Origin: Sinorhizobium meliloti
GTDB lineage: Bacteria; Pseudomonadota; Alphaproteobacteria; Rhizobiales; Rhizobiaceae
DNA: 64,000 nucleotides
Assembly: GCF_035610345.1 (NCBI RefSeq)
Contig: NZ_CP141212.1
Coordinates: 1,803,976 to 1,867,975 of the forward strand
Direction of reading: 5' to 3'
The notes below the pieces were generated by a model. It was not told where the DNA came from. It did no database searches and was given only the letters and a program-made list of their open reading frames with translations. Numbering within the stretch: the stretch's first letter is position 1; each line of letters opens with the position of its first letter. This document shows, piece after piece, positions 37,491-47,711 of the stretch. The position numbers and the translations under genes were made by a program.

Positions 37491-37785
37491 GATTCCGAAG
37501 CAATATGCCGCGCGCCTAATGTTCGATACGCTTCATGAGCGGGCGGCGAAATTCACGCCAATCATGGGCGTCATGGACGACCGGCCGCGCGGTCTCGTAT
37601 GCAGTCCTGCCCAGGGGTGCGGCCTCCTCCGATTTGCGCCGGCGAGTACTGCGTCCCTTTCGATCGGACACAACAAAAGACTGAATTTATTCAGCAGATC
37701 CAAATCATTGCGAAACGTGCCACGCACTGGCTCGGCGTGGCAAAGAACCGGCTCCGGGAAAGCGGCAGCCGGCAGGATGTATGAA
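37491..37785. other. Intergenic region before the first MFS gene
   Basis: About 295 bp between the grxD terminator and the MFS start. A frame in phase with the MFS gene runs through it but encodes no membrane-like or conserved sequence, so I treat it as promoter and leader. No repeat or strong hairpin is seen. Confidence 0.5.
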
Positions 37786-39024
37786 ATGACAACGCCCATA
37801 GACCAAGCCGCCACCCTCTCCGGGCTGACGAAAGTCCAGTTCATTGCATTGATGGCCATGCTGATGTCCATCAATGCGATCTCGATCGACATCATGTTGC
37901 CCGGGCTGCAGGAAATCGGCGCGAGCCTCGGCGTGGCCGATGAGAACCATCGGCAATACGTCATAACCGCCTACCTGCTCGGCATGGGGTTCGCGCAACT
38001 GTTCTTCGGCCCCCTGTCCGACCGCTTCGGGCGAAAGGCGCCCTTGTTGGGCGGGCTGGCACTTTACGGCGTCAGCGCTCTCGCGATCGTGTTCGTACCG
38101 ACCTTCACGACACTCCTCTTCCTTCGGCTCGTCCAGGGCATAGGCGCGGCGGCAACCCGCGTCATCACCGTTTCCATCGTGCGCGATGTCTATGGCGGGC
38201 GGCAGATGGCCGAGATCATGTCGCTGGTAATGATGGTGTTCATGATCGTCCCGGTCATCGCACCGAGCATCGGACAATTGATCATGCTCTTTTCCGAATG
38301 GCACATGATCTTCGTCGTGATCGCACTGTTCGCGGTTGCCGTAGCGCTTCCGGTCGCCTTGCGCCTTCGTGAGACTTTGGCCCCCGCCAACCGGCGCCCC
38401 TTCACGGCCTCGTCCATACTTGCGGGCTTCCGCATCGTGCTGACGAACCGGCTGGCGCTGTTCTATACGCTCGCGACGTCGGCTCTCCTTGGCGGTCTCT
38501 TCGGTTTCATCAACTCGGCGCAACAGATTCTCGTCGGCGTCTATGGCCTGGGCGTCTGGTTTCCGGCAGTATTCGCCGCTTTCGCCGGCATGATGGCGGT
38601 CGCCTCCTTTACCAATTCGCGACTTGTCCGGACGTTCGGCATGCGGGCATTGTCGCACGCCGCGCTTCTCGGCTTCACCCTGGCAAGTTTCATCTGGATG
38701 TCGGCTTCATTGATCGGGCCGCTGCCTTTGCCGGTCTTCATGCTCCTTCATGCCGCCACCATGTTCCAGTTCGGGCTGATCGCCGCCAACTTCAACGCCA
38801 TGGCGATGGAACCGCTCGGCCACGTTGCCGGCACCGCCTCATCCGTTCTCGGCTTCACGCAGACGATCGGCGGCGGAATCATCGGCGCGTTCATCGGCCA
38901 GGCATTCGATAACAGCGTCACGCCCCTTGCGGTTGGCTTCTTCACGGTCGCACTCGTGGCGCTTGTCTGCGTGCTGATCGCAGAGGGCGGCAAGCTCTTC
39001 AAACCGCACAATCCGGCAGGCTAG
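37786..39024 (+). CDS. MFS drug/metabolite exporter, Bcr/CflA type (first of pair)
   Basis: A 412-residue, 12-helix major facilitator. 'SIDIMLPGLQEIGASLGV' near residue 30 and 'LGMGFAQLFFGPLSDRFGRKAPLLGG' region (MFS motif A, G-x-LSDRFGR) mark the DHA1 Bcr/CflA subfamily, which exports drugs, amino acids such as cysteine, or sulfonamides. ATG 37786 is chosen because AGGA lies 7 bp upstream; an in-frame ATG three codons earlier is possible. A second paralogue follows after 57 bp. Confidence 0.88.
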   Translation: MTTPIDQAATLSGLTKVQFIALMAMLMSINAISIDIMLPGLQEIGASLGVADENHRQYVITAYLLGMGFAQLFFGPLSDRFGRKAPLLGGLALYGVSALAIVFVPTFTTLLFLRLVQGIGAAATRVITVSIVRDVYGGRQMAEIMSLVMMVFMIVPVIAPSIGQLIMLFSEWHMIFVVIALFAVAVALPVALRLRETLAPANRRPFTASSILAGFRIVLTNRLALFYTLATSALLGGLFGFINSAQQILVGVYGLGVWFPAVFAAFAGMMAVASFTNSRLVRTFGMRALSHAALLGFTLASFIWMSASLIGPLPLPVFMLLHAATMFQFGLIAANFNAMAMEPLGHVAGTASSVLGFTQTIGGGIIGAFIGQAFDNSVTPLAVGFFTVALVALVCVLIAEGGKLFKPHNPAG

Positions 39025-39081
39025 CCGGATCGGCTCCAGGCCACCGATTTTTCCTCCCAGTCCATTTTGGATGTTTTGAAC

Positions 39082-40395
39082 ATGACTTCCGTTTCCCAAC
39101 AATCTTCGCTTGGTGAACAATCATCGGGCCATGCCGATCAGGCTTCGGGCGCCGCGCGTCTCGGAATGGGCCTTGTCGAATTCATCGTCACCATTGCAGT
39201 CATGACCGCGAGCATTGCGCTCGCGATCGACAGCATGCTGCCGGCTCTGCCGAGCATCGGCCAGACGCTCAACGTTGCCAACGCCAACGATACGCAACTC
39301 GTGATCGGCGTCTTCTTCCTCGGCTTCGGCCTCTCCCAGATATTCTTCGGGAGCCTTTCGGATGCCTTCGGGCGCCGGTCCGTTCTCCTTTGCGGCCTTG
39401 CACTCTTCAGCGTGTCGATGTTCGCCGCCTCCTGGGTCGAAAGCATAGAGACGCTGCTCCTTCTCCGCTTCATCCAGGGGATCGGCGGTGCCGCCGTCCG
39501 CATCACGACCATGGCGATCGTCCGCGACTGTTTCGGCGGCCGCGACATGGCGCGCGTCATGTCCTATGTCATGATCGTCTTCATGATCGTGCCGATCGTC
39601 GCTCCGACACTTGGCCAAGTAGTGATCGCCTATGCCGACTGGCACTGGATCTTCATCCTGATCGGCGTCGTCGGCACCGCCCTGTTCGTCTGGGCGCTGA
39701 CCCGGATGAAGGAGTCCCTGCCGAAGGAGGAACGTCTGCCGCTTTCGGTGGGAGCGGTCCTTTCCGGCTTCCGCACGGTGCTCACGAACCGCATCACCTG
39801 CGGCTACATGATCGGAATGACCCTGTTTACCGCCGTCATTTGCGCCTATGTCGTCAGCGTTCAGCAGGTCTTCGGCGAGGTCTACAACCTCAGTGACTGG
39901 ATGCCGATCGCCTTTGCGGGCACCGCGGGCGGGATAGCGGTCGCGAACTTCGCCAACGGCTATTTCGTGCGCAGTTTCGGCATGCGACGCATCTCGCATG
40001 CCGCGATGATCCTCTTCACCCTCTTTGCTGCAACCGGTTACGTCCTGTCGCTCGCGGGCACTCCGGCCTTCGCCGTCAGCTATGTCCTGTTTTCGTTATT
40101 GCTGATGTTCTTCGCCGTCATCGCCACCAACTTCACGGCCATCAGCCTCGAGCCGATGGGACATCTGGCGGGCACGGCAACCGCCGTCACCGGTTTCGTC
40201 TCCACCACCGGCGGTGCGCTGATCGGCGGTGCCGTCGGCCAGCTCTTCAACGGCACGCTGCAGCCGCTCTTCGGCGGCTACGCCCTATTCGGCGTGCTGA
40301 CCATCCTCGCAACGCTCTGGGCGGAAAATGGAAAGCTGTTCACCCATCCGGGCGACAGCGATGGGACGCACGAACACGGCGGCGGACACCTCTAG
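39082..40395 (+). CDS. MFS drug/metabolite exporter, Bcr/CflA type (second of pair)
   Basis: A 437-residue paralogue of the preceding gene. It has a longer hydrophilic N-terminus (about 28 residues), then 'LAIDSMLPALPSIGQTLNV' and motif A 'FFGSLSDAFGRRSVLLCG'. Both proteins share long similar stretches such as 'VMIVFMIVPIVAPTLGQ' here and 'VMMVFMIVPVIAPSIGQ' there, so they arose by duplication. The specificity is unknown. The ATG at 39082 is preferred over a TTG five codons upstream. A rhizobial intergenic repeat and a strong terminator follow. Confidence 0.88.
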   Translation: MTSVSQQSSLGEQSSGHADQASGAARLGMGLVEFIVTIAVMTASIALAIDSMLPALPSIGQTLNVANANDTQLVIGVFFLGFGLSQIFFGSLSDAFGRRSVLLCGLALFSVSMFAASWVESIETLLLLRFIQGIGGAAVRITTMAIVRDCFGGRDMARVMSYVMIVFMIVPIVAPTLGQVVIAYADWHWIFILIGVVGTALFVWALTRMKESLPKEERLPLSVGAVLSGFRTVLTNRITCGYMIGMTLFTAVICAYVVSVQQVFGEVYNLSDWMPIAFAGTAGGIAVANFANGYFVRSFGMRRISHAAMILFTLFAATGYVLSLAGTPAFAVSYVLFSLLLMFFAVIATNFTAISLEPMGHLAGTATAVTGFVSTTGGALIGGAVGQLFNGTLQPLFGGYALFGVLTILATLWAENGKLFTHPGDSDGTHEHGGGHL

Positions 40396-40442
40396 AGCAC
40401 TTCCAGGAAACTGTGTAGCGGTCTTCCGTCCGGAAGTGCATC
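40393..40442. repeat. Rhizobial intergenic palindromic repeat (TAGAGCAnTTCC type)
   Basis: The sequence starting TAGAGCACTTCCAGGAAACT directly after the MFS stop, and ending TCCGTCCGGAAGTGCATC, resembles a short repeat that I recall as common after genes in Rhizobiales. GCACTTCC and GGAAGTGC form its outer inverted repeat. Only one copy is in the window, so its repeat nature rests on recollection. Confidence 0.55.
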
Positions 40443-40448
40443 GGGTCT

Positions 40449-40490
40449 AACGACAGAGGCCGCCCGGAAAACCGGGCGGCCTCTGTCGTT
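40449..40490. terminator. Strong bidirectional hairpin between convergent genes
   Basis: A perfect 19-bp stem (AACGACAGAGGCCGCCCGG / CCGGGCGGCCTCTGTCGTT) with an AAAA loop lies between the stops of the second MFS gene and the convergent monophosphatase-family gene. It can serve both strands, although U-tracts are short. Confidence 0.85.
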
Positions 40491-40507
40491 CGAAAGGGCT
40501 TTTCAGA

Positions 40508-41332
40508 TCAGACGGTGAAGACCTCCCGCCGCAACTCCTCCCAGCTCTCCTTGTCGGTCGCCAGAAGCAGCCCGCCGTTCGTGTGCGCGGGCAGATAACG
40601 CGAGCCGTCGAAACGGGCCGCATAGGCGCCGGCCTCTTCGGCGATCAGGGTGCCGGCAAGGTGGTCCCAAGGCATAAGCTTCTGATACATCAGGAAGTGC
40701 AGATGACCGCCGGCAAAGATTCGGTATTCATGCGCCGCGCAGCGATAGCTCGTGGCCATCCGGACCTTCGCCATATTGCCCATGACGATGCGGCGCTCGG
40801 CCTGCGCGTAAAACCCGGCCGATGCGACGCCCACCATGTTGTCGACGGTGACCCCGGCTGTGACCGACAGTCTCTCCTGCGTCCCGTCGGGCCGGCACAT
40901 CCACGCGCCGGAGCCCCGCTCGGCGATGACCCAGTCGTTGCCGAGCGGATCGTAGATGATCCCTGCGACGGTCTCTCCCGCGGCAACGACGCTCGCCATC
41001 ACACCGAAGAGCGGCAGGCCGGCTGCGAAATTGAAGGTGCCGTCGATCGGATCGACGACGATCGCGAGATCTGCACCGGCGAGCTTGTCGAGGAGCGCCG
41101 GATCGGCGGCGACGGATTCCTCGCCGATGAACACGGCCCCCGGCGCAATCGCGTCTATATTCGCCTTGATCAGCCTCTCGGCGGCCTCGTCGCCTTCCGT
41201 CACCAGGTCGATTGCTTCCGATTTCATCCGCACATCGCCGGAGCCAAGATTGCGAAAGCGCGGGAGGATTTCCTTTACCGCCGCTTCCTGCAGCAGGTTG
41301 GCAAGTGCGGCGATGTCGACGGAATGGCTCAT
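40508..41332 (-). CDS. Inositol monophosphatase/CysQ-family phosphatase
   Basis: A 274-residue Mg-dependent phosphatase. The metal-binding motifs are 'FIGEESVA' (about 70-77) and '[19 protein letters not shown]' (about 94-112), with the later '[17 protein letters not shown]' WDxxAG motif. Members dephosphorylate inositol phosphate, fructose-1,6-bisphosphate or 3'-phosphoadenosine nucleotides; the substrate cannot be told here. Its start overlaps the ttcA stop by four bases, so the two are coupled. Confidence 0.88.
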   Translation of the reverse strand: MSHSVDIAALANLLQEAAVKEILPRFRNLGSGDVRMKSEAIDLVTEGDEAAERLIKANIDAIAPGAVFIGEESVAADPALLDKLAGADLAIVVDPIDGTFNFAAGLPLFGVMASVVAAGETVAGIIYDPLGNDWVIAERGSGAWMCRPDGTQERLSVTAGVTVDNMVGVASAGFYAQAERRIVMGNMAKVRMATSYRCAAHEYRIFAGGHLHFLMYQKLMPWDHLAGTLIAEEAGAYAARFDGSRYLPAHTNGGLLLATDKESWEELRREVFTV

Positions 41333-42213
41333 TCTTTGGGCTCCGGAGAGAGGGATTGGAAGTCGAAAAGCTTGGGATCGAGCAGATGCGAGGCGTTCAC
41401 GTGTCCGAGCGCGCGCAGCATCGTGTCCTTGCGGCCCGGCATGCGCCGCTCGATATCCGCAAGCATCGCCTTCATTGCGTTGCGCTCGAGCCCATCCTGC
41501 GAGCCACAGAGGTCGCAGGGAATGATCGGGAACTCCATGGCCGCGGCGAACTTCGCCAGATCGTCCTCCGCCGCATAGGCAAGCGGCCGCAGGACCATCA
41601 GATCGCCCTCGTCGTTGAGAAGCTTTGCCGGCATCGACGCCAGGCGCCCGCCATGGAAAAAGTTCATGAAAAAGGTTTCGAGGATGTCTTCCCGATGATG
41701 GCCAAGCACCAATGCGTCACAGCCCTCCTCCCGGGCGATGCGATAAAGATTGCCGCGCCGCAGCCGTGAACAGAGCGAACAATAGGTCGCGCCCGCCGGC
41801 ACCTTCTCCTTCACTATGGAATAGGTGTCGCGGTATTCGATGCGGTGCTCGACGCCGATGGACCGGAGATAGTCGGGCAGGACATGCTTCGGAAAGTTCG
41901 GCTGCCCCTGATCCAGATTGCAGGCGACGATTTCGACGGGAAGCAGACCCCGCCACTGCAGGTCGATCAGCAGCGCCAGCAGGCTGTAGCTGTCCTTTCC
42001 ACCCGACACGCCGACAAGCCAGCGTCTGGAGCCCTTGAGCATGCCGAAATCGTCGAGCGTCTGGCGCACCTGCCTGAGCAGGCGCTTGCGCAGCTTGTTG
42101 AAGGAGACGGAGGACGGCATGCGCGAAAAAAGCGGATGGGCCGCACCTTCGAAGGCGGCATCATCGCCAATGACGCTGTCTGTCTCGTCCGGGGAGGATT
42201 GTGCGACTTCCAT
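41329..42213 (-). CDS. ttcA: tRNA 2-thiocytidine(32) synthetase TtcA-like
   Basis: A 294-residue PP-loop ATPase. The SGGKDS motif is at 70-75. The CxxC pair Cys145/Cys148 ('[11 protein letters not shown]') and a further pair Cys233/Cys236 ('PCDLCGSQ') match the iron-sulfur and catalytic cysteines of TtcA, which thiolates cytidine 32 of certain tRNAs. The ATG at 42213 gives the usual length; a longer frame to 42384 is Arg-rich and unlike the family. It lies upstream of the monophosphatase gene with a four-base overlap. Confidence 0.9.
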   Translation of the reverse strand: MEVAQSSPDETDSVIGDDAAFEGAAHPLFSRMPSSVSFNKLRKRLLRQVRQTLDDFGMLKGSRRWLVGVSGGKDSYSLLALLIDLQWRGLLPVEIVACNLDQGQPNFPKHVLPDYLRSIGVEHRIEYRDTYSIVKEKVPAGATYCSLCSRLRRGNLYRIAREEGCDALVLGHHREDILETFFMNFFHGGRLASMPAKLLNDEGDLMVLRPLAYAAEDDLAKFAAAMEFPIIPCDLCGSQDGLERNAMKAMLADIERRMPGRKDTMLRALGHVNASHLLDPKLFDFQSLSPEPKE

Positions 42214-42362
42214 GGCGGCAATCTCGGATTGTGCAGAGCGCAGGTGGCGCTTCGTTTTCTGAAGCAGCACTTGCCCCGTCCGGCCGGGAAGATCAAGAAA
42301 AAACGGGCATGCGGGCCCCCGGCGTTTTGTGAAGGGTACAGGGGCGGCTACTTTCTGCGCGC

Positions 42363-43310
42363 TTACGGCCCGAACACCGACCAACCCGTACGCGCAGCCA
42401 GCATTTCGAGCGCCAGCGACCCCAGCAGCGAATTGCCGTATTCGTTGAGCCCGGGCGACCAGACGGCAATAGACGCCTTGCCCGGCGCCACCGCCATGAT
42501 GCCGCCGCCGACGCCGCTCTTCCCCGGCAGACCGACGCGATAGGCAAAATCGCCGGAGCCGTCATAATGGCCGCAGGTGAGCATAAGCGCATTGATGCGC
42601 CGCGCGCGCTGGCGCGACACGACCGAGTGGCCGGTCAGCGGGTTGGTGCCGCCGGCTGCCAGAAACAGGCCGGCCTTGGCCAGCTGGCTACAGGTCATCG
42701 CGAGCGCGCAATGATGGAAATAGACGCCGAGCACGTGCTCGACCGGATGATCGAGCCGGCCGAAGGACCGCATGAAATTCGCAAGCGCGATGTTGCGGTA
42801 ACCGGTCGCGGTCTCCGAGCGTGCGACTTCGTGGTCGATCACGATGTCCTCGTCATCCGCGAGATAACGAACGAAGCGAACGATCTCTCCGATCAGCTCC
42901 TTCGGCGTGTGGCCGGCGAGAATGAGGTCGCTTATCCTGATCGCGCCGGCATTGATGAAGGGGTTGCGCGGCTTACCACCCTCATGCTCGAGCTGCACGA
43001 TCGAATTGAAGGCCGAGCCCGAAGGCTCGCGCCCCACCCGGTTCCAGATGTTTTCACCGTGTTTGCCCAACGCCAGCGTGAGCGTGAACACCTTGGAGAT
43101 GCTCTGAATGGAGAACGGCATCTCCGCATCGCCGGCGCGATAGACCTTGCCGGCCGTTGTGACGATCGCCATGCCGAAGTGACGGGCATCGACGCGTGCC
43201 AGCTGCGGAATATAATCCGCAACCTTCCCTTCGCCGAGGCGCGGCGTCAGTTCCAGAAAGATGTCGTCGATGATCGCCTGGAGGTCTTCTTGCGGTTTCG
43301 GCTCGCGCAT
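42363..43310 (-). CDS. glsA: Glutaminase
   Basis: A 315-residue serine-dependent glutaminase of the beta-lactamase-like fold, converting glutamine to glutamate and ammonia. The nucleophile motif S-x-x-K is Ser70-Lys73 in '[12 protein letters not shown]'. '[14 protein letters not shown]', '[11 protein letters not shown]' and '[14 protein letters not shown]' are family signatures. It is preceded by the rpsD terminator and is a single gene. Confidence 0.95.
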   Translation of the reverse strand: MREPKPQEDLQAIIDDIFLELTPRLGEGKVADYIPQLARVDARHFGMAIVTTAGKVYRAGDAEMPFSIQSISKVFTLTLALGKHGENIWNRVGREPSGSAFNSIVQLEHEGGKPRNPFINAGAIRISDLILAGHTPKELIGEIVRFVRYLADDEDIVIDHEVARSETATGYRNIALANFMRSFGRLDHPVEHVLGVYFHHCALAMTCSQLAKAGLFLAAGGTNPLTGHSVVSRQRARRINALMLTCGHYDGSGDFAYRVGLPGKSGVGGGIMAVAPGKASIAVWSPGLNEYGNSLLGSLALEMLAARTGWSVFGP

Positions 43311-43404
43311 ACGGCACTTCTCACTTCGGAAGCGGTCTCGTTCAGGACACGCCGTCCTGCGCCCGCCTCCAGTCTATTGGATTCGTCCGGCAACTTCGTA
43401 CAAA

Positions 43405-43430
43405 AAAACCGCCCGTCTCCGGGCGGTTTT
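43405..43430 (-). terminator. Rho-independent terminator of rpsD
   Basis: A stem AAAACCGCCCG / CGGGCGGTTTT with a TCTC loop. On the minus strand it ends in a T run (seen as AAAAAAA at 43402-43408). It lies 25 bp beyond the rpsD stop. Confidence 0.9.
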
Positions 43431-43454
43431 CCAATTCGTTCAGGCGAGCCCTGA

Positions 43455-44072
43455 TTAACGCGAATAAAATTCGACGACCAGGTGCGGCTCCATGACGACC
43501 GGGTACGGCACGTCCGAGAGCGCGGGAACGCGAACGAAGGTAGCGACCATCTTGTTGTGATCGGCTTCGATGTAATCAGGAACGTCACGCTCGGCGAGCT
43601 GTACGGCTTCGAGAACCGTAACGAGCTGCTTGGATTTTTCTTTGACTTCGATGACGTCGCCCGGCTTGCAGCGGTAGGAACCGATGTTCACGCGAACGCC
43701 GTTGACCTTGACGTGGCCATGGTTGACGAACTGGCGCGCGGCGAAAACGGTCGGAACGAACTTGGCGCGGTAAACGATCGCGTCGAGGCGCGATTCGAGC
43801 AGGCCGACCAGGTTCTCCGGGGTGTCGCCCTTACGGCGCGATGCTTCCGCGAAGATCGCACGGAACTGCTTTTCACGGATATCGCCGTAGTAGCCCTTCA
43901 GCTTCTGCTTGGCGCGCAGCTGCACGCCGAAGTCGGAAAGCTTGGACTTGCGGCGCTGGCCGTGCTGGCCCGGGCCATATTCGCGACGGTTCACCGGGGA
44001 CTTCGGACGGCCCCAGATATTTTCGCCCATACGGCGGTCAATTTTGTACTTGGACGACTCGCGCTTGCTCAT
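43455..44072 (-). CDS. rpsD: 30S ribosomal protein S4
   Basis: A 205-residue S4, which starts assembly of the 30S 5' domain by binding 16S rRNA. '[20 protein letters not shown]' at the start, '[14 protein letters not shown]' and the S4 RNA-binding domain '[20 protein letters not shown]' and '[18 protein letters not shown]' are diagnostic. The ATG at 44072 gives the conserved start; the frame upstream is not conserved. It is monocistronic here, separate from the main ribosomal operons. Confidence 0.97.
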   Translation of the reverse strand: MSKRESSKYKIDRRMGENIWGRPKSPVNRREYGPGQHGQRRKSKLSDFGVQLRAKQKLKGYYGDIREKQFRAIFAEASRRKGDTPENLVGLLESRLDAIVYRAKFVPTVFAARQFVNHGHVKVNGVRVNIGSYRCKPGDVIEVKEKSKQLVTVLEAVQLAERDVPDYIEADHNKMVATFVRVPALSDVPYPVVMEPHLVVEFYSR

Positions 44073-44325
44073 CGCATTTCCTTTCAAAGTGTTACACCGG
44101 TTTGCTGCCAAACCGGATCAAGGAAACACGCCCTCCTCTGAACCCATTTTAGGGGCTCTGACAGGCCTCTCACGATCACGCTGCCGGAGAAACCACGGGA
44201 CATGTCAAATGAAACACCGGGCATCACTGCCCGGCGTTGAGCGGGTCTTTAAGCACTGGGCGGCGAATTGTCAACGGAATATGACAGGAACAATGGCAAA
44301 TTCAGCCGCACTTCCGAATGCAAAT

Positions 44326-45840
44326 TCACTCGGCGGCCGCGCGCGCTGAATCGCCCGTGTCCGGGGCATTGGCGTCGCCCGGAGCCGTTTCCTTGCCGAG
44401 ATCCGGGAAAGCGACGATGCGCTTGCCGGAGAAATCCGCATGCACGACGACAAGCCCCTGCTCTTCGAAATAACCGAGCAATCGCCGTGCGCGACGGGCC
44501 GAATGCGTTCCGTAGGCGCGGGCAATCATAGCGTCCGACGGACAAGGCAGCCCGCGCAGGGCCGCCTGTGCCAGCATCAGGAAGACTGCCTGCAGGTCTT
44601 CCGTCACCCGGTCGGCCAGCCCAAGCGCCGAGGCCCAATCCTCGCTTTCCGCCGTCTCGGCATCGATGCCCGATCGGGCGACGGCCATCTTGCGGCGGAA
44701 TGCGCCCAAGGAGAGCGCGGGTCCGGGGACGCGGCGAATGCGGCAGCGCACGAGAAAGTCCTGGTAGAGCTCAGCATCGGGCCTGAACGCGGCTTCCGGA
44801 TTTGCGACGATTTCGGCAAAGAGGCTGCCGATCAGCGCCTCCCGCTCCTCCGCTGAGATTTCCGGTTGCACCGGCTTGGCTTCCACGGGCGCTGCGGGCT
44901 CGGGCCTTGGCCGCGACAGCTCCGCGAGAATATCGCTCGCGGGGCGCGGCTGCGGCGCTGTGCGGCGGATAACCGGGCGGGTGAATTCCTCCGGGTCGGG
45001 CGTGAAGATCAGGTCCGCCACGTCCTGCGGCGCTTCGGGCAGCGGCATCAGCTTCGGGCTCATCGACCGTGCCGAGGTCTCGACCGAACCGATCGTCACC
45101 CTCAACGGCCGGCGGGAAAGCGCGGGACCGAGCGCCACGAAGGAGCCGCGCTTCAGGTCGCGAAACATCTCGGCGGTGCGCCGGTCCATGCCGAGCAGAT
45201 CGGCGGCGCGCAGCATATCGATGTCGAGGAAGGTGCGTCCCATCAGGAAGTTCGAGGCCTCTGCCGCCACGTTCTTGGCGAGCTTGGCGAGGCGCTGCGT
45301 GGCGATGACGCCGGCAAGCCCGCGCTTGCGGCCGCGGCACATGAGATTGGTCATTGCGCCGAGCGAAACCTTGCGTATTTCCTCCGAAACGTCGCCGCCG
45401 ACGGACGGTGCGAACATCTGCGCCTCGTCGACGACCACCAGAACGGGATACCAATATTCCCGGTCCGCATCGAACATTGCATTCAGAAACACGCCGGCGC
45501 TGCGCATCTGCTGCTCGACATCCAGCCCTTCGAGCGAAAGCACGCAGGAAACGCGGTACTGGCGGATGCGGGTGGCGATGCCGATGAGCTCCGCATCGGT
45601 ACGCTCCCCCTCGATCACCACATGGCCGAACTTGTCGGCAAGCGTGACGAAATCGCCTTCCGGATCGATGATGCACTGCTGCACCCAAGGCGCGGATTGT
45701 TCCAGCAGACGGCGGAGCAGATGCGACTTGCCGGAGCCGGAATTGCCCTGCACGAGAAGACGCGTCGCCAGAAGCTCTTCGATATCGAGCGAGGCCGAAG
45801 TCCCTTCGGACGTCGTTCCCATGTCGATGCCGACTTTCAT
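44326..45840 (-). CDS. HerA/DUF87-type ATP-binding protein
   Basis: A 504-residue P-loop ATPase of the HerA/FtsK-like DUF87 group. Walker A is 'GNSGSGKSH' (32-40), Walker B 'VLVVVDEAQMF' (133-143), and 'GLAGVIATQRLAKLAKNVAAEA' is typical of HerA-like DNA translocases. The middle (about 290-360) is Pro/Arg rich. The C-terminus has a small helix-turn-helix-like region ('DAMIARAYGTHSARRARRLLGYFEEQG'). No NurA nuclease partner is adjacent. Homologues occur as stand-alone genes in many alphaproteobacteria, and the role is not established. Confidence 0.83.
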   Translation of the reverse strand: MKVGIDMGTTSEGTSASLDIEELLATRLLVQGNSGSGKSHLLRRLLEQSAPWVQQCIIDPEGDFVTLADKFGHVVIEGERTDAELIGIATRIRQYRVSCVLSLEGLDVEQQMRSAGVFLNAMFDADREYWYPVLVVVDEAQMFAPSVGGDVSEEIRKVSLGAMTNLMCRGRKRGLAGVIATQRLAKLAKNVAAEASNFLMGRTFLDIDMLRAADLLGMDRRTAEMFRDLKRGSFVALGPALSRRPLRVTIGSVETSARSMSPKLMPLPEAPQDVADLIFTPDPEEFTRPVIRRTAPQPRPASDILAELSRPRPEPAAPVEAKPVQPEISAEEREALIGSLFAEIVANPEAAFRPDAELYQDFLVRCRIRRVPGPALSLGAFRRKMAVARSGIDAETAESEDWASALGLADRVTEDLQAVFLMLAQAALRGLPCPSDAMIARAYGTHSARRARRLLGYFEEQGLVVVHADFSGKRIVAFPDLGKETAPGDANAPDTGDSARAAAE

Positions 45841-46007
45841 CCTTACCTCTTCGTGACGGGTTGATTCGCGGCCGCGGACGGGTCGCCAAAACGGGCAACA
45901 CCTAGCATGGATCGCGCTCGAACGTGCCGCCGATTATGGAAACCCACAGGGAATAGTTGGCGCTCGAATGCCGCTCTCGGACATGCGCAGCAATGTCGTG
46001 CGCCGAT

Positions 46008-46844
46008 TTAGGTGACCGCTTCGCGCCTGTCCGCAGTTGCGGCAGCGGCAACAACTCTCAAGCCGAAGCCTTGCATCAGACGGCGTGTCGCGAAATCGGG
46101 ATTGCCCGATGTGAAGATCGCCGGGTCCTCGCCGTTCAATGGCTCGAACCCGTTCGGCAGCGGCACCAGCGAGCGCGCCCGCCTCGCGATCGCTTCGGCC
46201 GGATCCAGCCAGTCTACCGGCCAGGGCGCCAGCCGGCGGAAAACATTGGCCATGAAAGGATAGTGCGTGCAGGCCAGCACGACGATATCGGTTCTCTTTC
46301 CCTCCGCCTCCACGAAGCAGGGCGCGATCTCGGCGAGAACCGCCTCGTCACCCAATGCGTCGCCGCGAATATAGGCTTCCGCCATGCGCGCGAGGTTCTC
46401 CGAGCCGACCAGTCTGACGTGACATTGCGAGGCGAAGGACTGGATGAGATCGCGGGTATAGGCGCGCTTCACGGTTCCCGGAGTCGCAAGCACCGAAACG
46501 AGGCCGGAACGGGTGCGCTCGGCCGCAGGCTTGATGGCCGGAACGGTGCCGACGAAGGTCATCTGCGGATAGGCGGCGCGCAGATCCGCGCCGAGGAGCG
46601 TGAATGCCGTATTGCAGGCGATGATGCAGATTTCCGGATCATGCTCGGCAAGCAGCCCACCGAATAGAGCGATCACCCGCTCCTTCAGAGCGCCCTCCTC
46701 CCAGCCACCATAGGGAAAACCGGCATCGTCGGCGACGTAGATGAAATGCCGCTCCGGCATCAGCACGCGCGCCTCGCGCAGCACCGTCAGGCCACCGATC
46801 CCGCTGTCGAAGACGAGAATGGGCTTCAGCTCAGTCTTTGTCAC
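46008..46844 (-). CDS. murI: Glutamate racemase
   Basis: A 278-residue racemase supplying D-glutamate for peptidoglycan. The two catalytic cysteines are Cys77 in 'IIACNTAFT' and the one in '[10 protein letters not shown]'; '[14 protein letters not shown]' (11-24) is the N-terminal signature. The start is a GTG at 46844, inside the end of the TrmJ-like gene (14-bp overlap), where the fold begins a few residues later. The longer ATG start at 46892 would overlap far more. It is translated after the methyltransferase on the same strand. Confidence 0.92.
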   Translation of the reverse strand: MTKTELKPILVFDSGIGGLTVLREARVLMPERHFIYVADDAGFPYGGWEEGALKERVIALFGGLLAEHDPEICIIACNTAFTLLGADLRAAYPQMTFVGTVPAIKPAAERTRSGLVSVLATPGTVKRAYTRDLIQSFASQCHVRLVGSENLARMAEAYIRGDALGDEAVLAEIAPCFVEAEGKRTDIVVLACTHYPFMANVFRRLAPWPVDWLDPAEAIARRARSLVPLPNGFEPLNGEDPAIFTSGNPDFATRRLMQGFGLRVVAAAATADRREAVT

Positions 46845-47661
46845 CGCCGCTCTGTTCTTTCCTGCTATGCCCGGGCGGAGCTGCGGAGCCACGCGGATTT
46901 TCGCGCGTGAAACGGTCGAGCGAAGAAATGACGCCGCGCAGCACCTGGATTTCCGATTCGGTAAAGGATGGTCTGGTCAGAACCGCGCGCAGATTCTCGA
47001 CCAATTTCGGCTTTTTGTCGGCGGAACGGAAATAGTTGCGCGCGTCGAGTGCCTCTTCCAGATGCTCGCAGAGCCCATGCAACTGCTCCTTCGTCGCCGG
47101 GCGCTGCTGGCTCGCCTGGAAAGATGTCTCGTCCTCGGAGGTCATGCCGGTCTTCAGCCACTCATAGGACATGAGCAGCACTGCCTGGGCGAGGTTCAGC
47201 GAAGCGAAGGCGGGATTGACCGGGAAGGTCACGATCTCGTCGGCAAGCGCGACCTCGGCATTGGTCAGTCCGGTGCGCTCGCGGCCGAAAATGATGCCGA
47301 CCTTCTCGCCCTCCTTGAACCGGTGACGGAGTTCCCGGGCGGCGACGATCGGCGAGCGCACGGGTTTGAAGCCGTCGCGGTCGCGCGCGGTGGTCGCGTA
47401 GACGAAATTGAGGTCGGCGAGCGCCTCTTCGAGCGTTTCGTAGAGCTTGGCACCGTCGATCACGTGATCGGCGCGGCTGGCGGCGGAGCGTGCCTTTTCA
47501 CTCGGCCAGCCATCGCGCGGGCTGACGAGGCGCAGTTCGGACAGGCCGAAATTCGCCATGGCGCGCGCCACCATGCCGATATTCTCGCCGAGCTGGGGAA
47601 AGGCGAGAATGATTGCCGGACCTTCCGTCAAAAGTTCGCGCTCGCTGTTTGTGCCTGCCAT
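46831..47661 (-). CDS. SpoU-family RNA methyltransferase, TrmJ-like
   Basis: A 276-residue SPOUT methyltransferase. '[24 protein letters not shown]' region at the start, '[23 protein letters not shown]' (motif 2) and '[20 protein letters not shown]' (motif 3, the AdoMet knot) match TrmJ/RlmB-type 2'-O-methyltransferases; TrmJ methylates nucleotide 32 of tRNA. A C-terminal helical extension is present, as in TrmJ. The ATG at 47661 is preferred over one twelve codons earlier. murI starts inside its 3' end. Confidence 0.9.
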   Translation of the reverse strand: MAGTNSERELLTEGPAIILAFPQLGENIGMVARAMANFGLSELRLVSPRDGWPSEKARSAASRADHVIDGAKLYETLEEALADLNFVYATTARDRDGFKPVRSPIVAARELRHRFKEGEKVGIIFGRERTGLTNAEVALADEIVTFPVNPAFASLNLAQAVLLMSYEWLKTGMTSEDETSFQASQQRPATKEQLHGLCEHLEEALDARNYFRSADKKPKLVENLRAVLTRPSFTESEIQVLRGVISSLDRFTRENPRGSAAPPGHSRKEQSGGDKD

Positions 47662-47711
47662 CGCCTGTGTGCCTTCTGTTCGGCGCTTCCCTCGCATATA
47701 TGGACGCGGAT

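Noticed and set aside
37489..37785. N-terminal extension of the first MFS protein
   Set aside because: The extension lacks hydrophobic or conserved features, begins within the grxD terminator, and a better ribosome site precedes ATG 37786.
44073..44325. Possible small gene or RNA upstream of rpsD
   Set aside because: Short frames here have no conserved pattern. The 253-bp stretch fits the rpsD promoter and leader plus the end of the DUF87 gene's downstream region.
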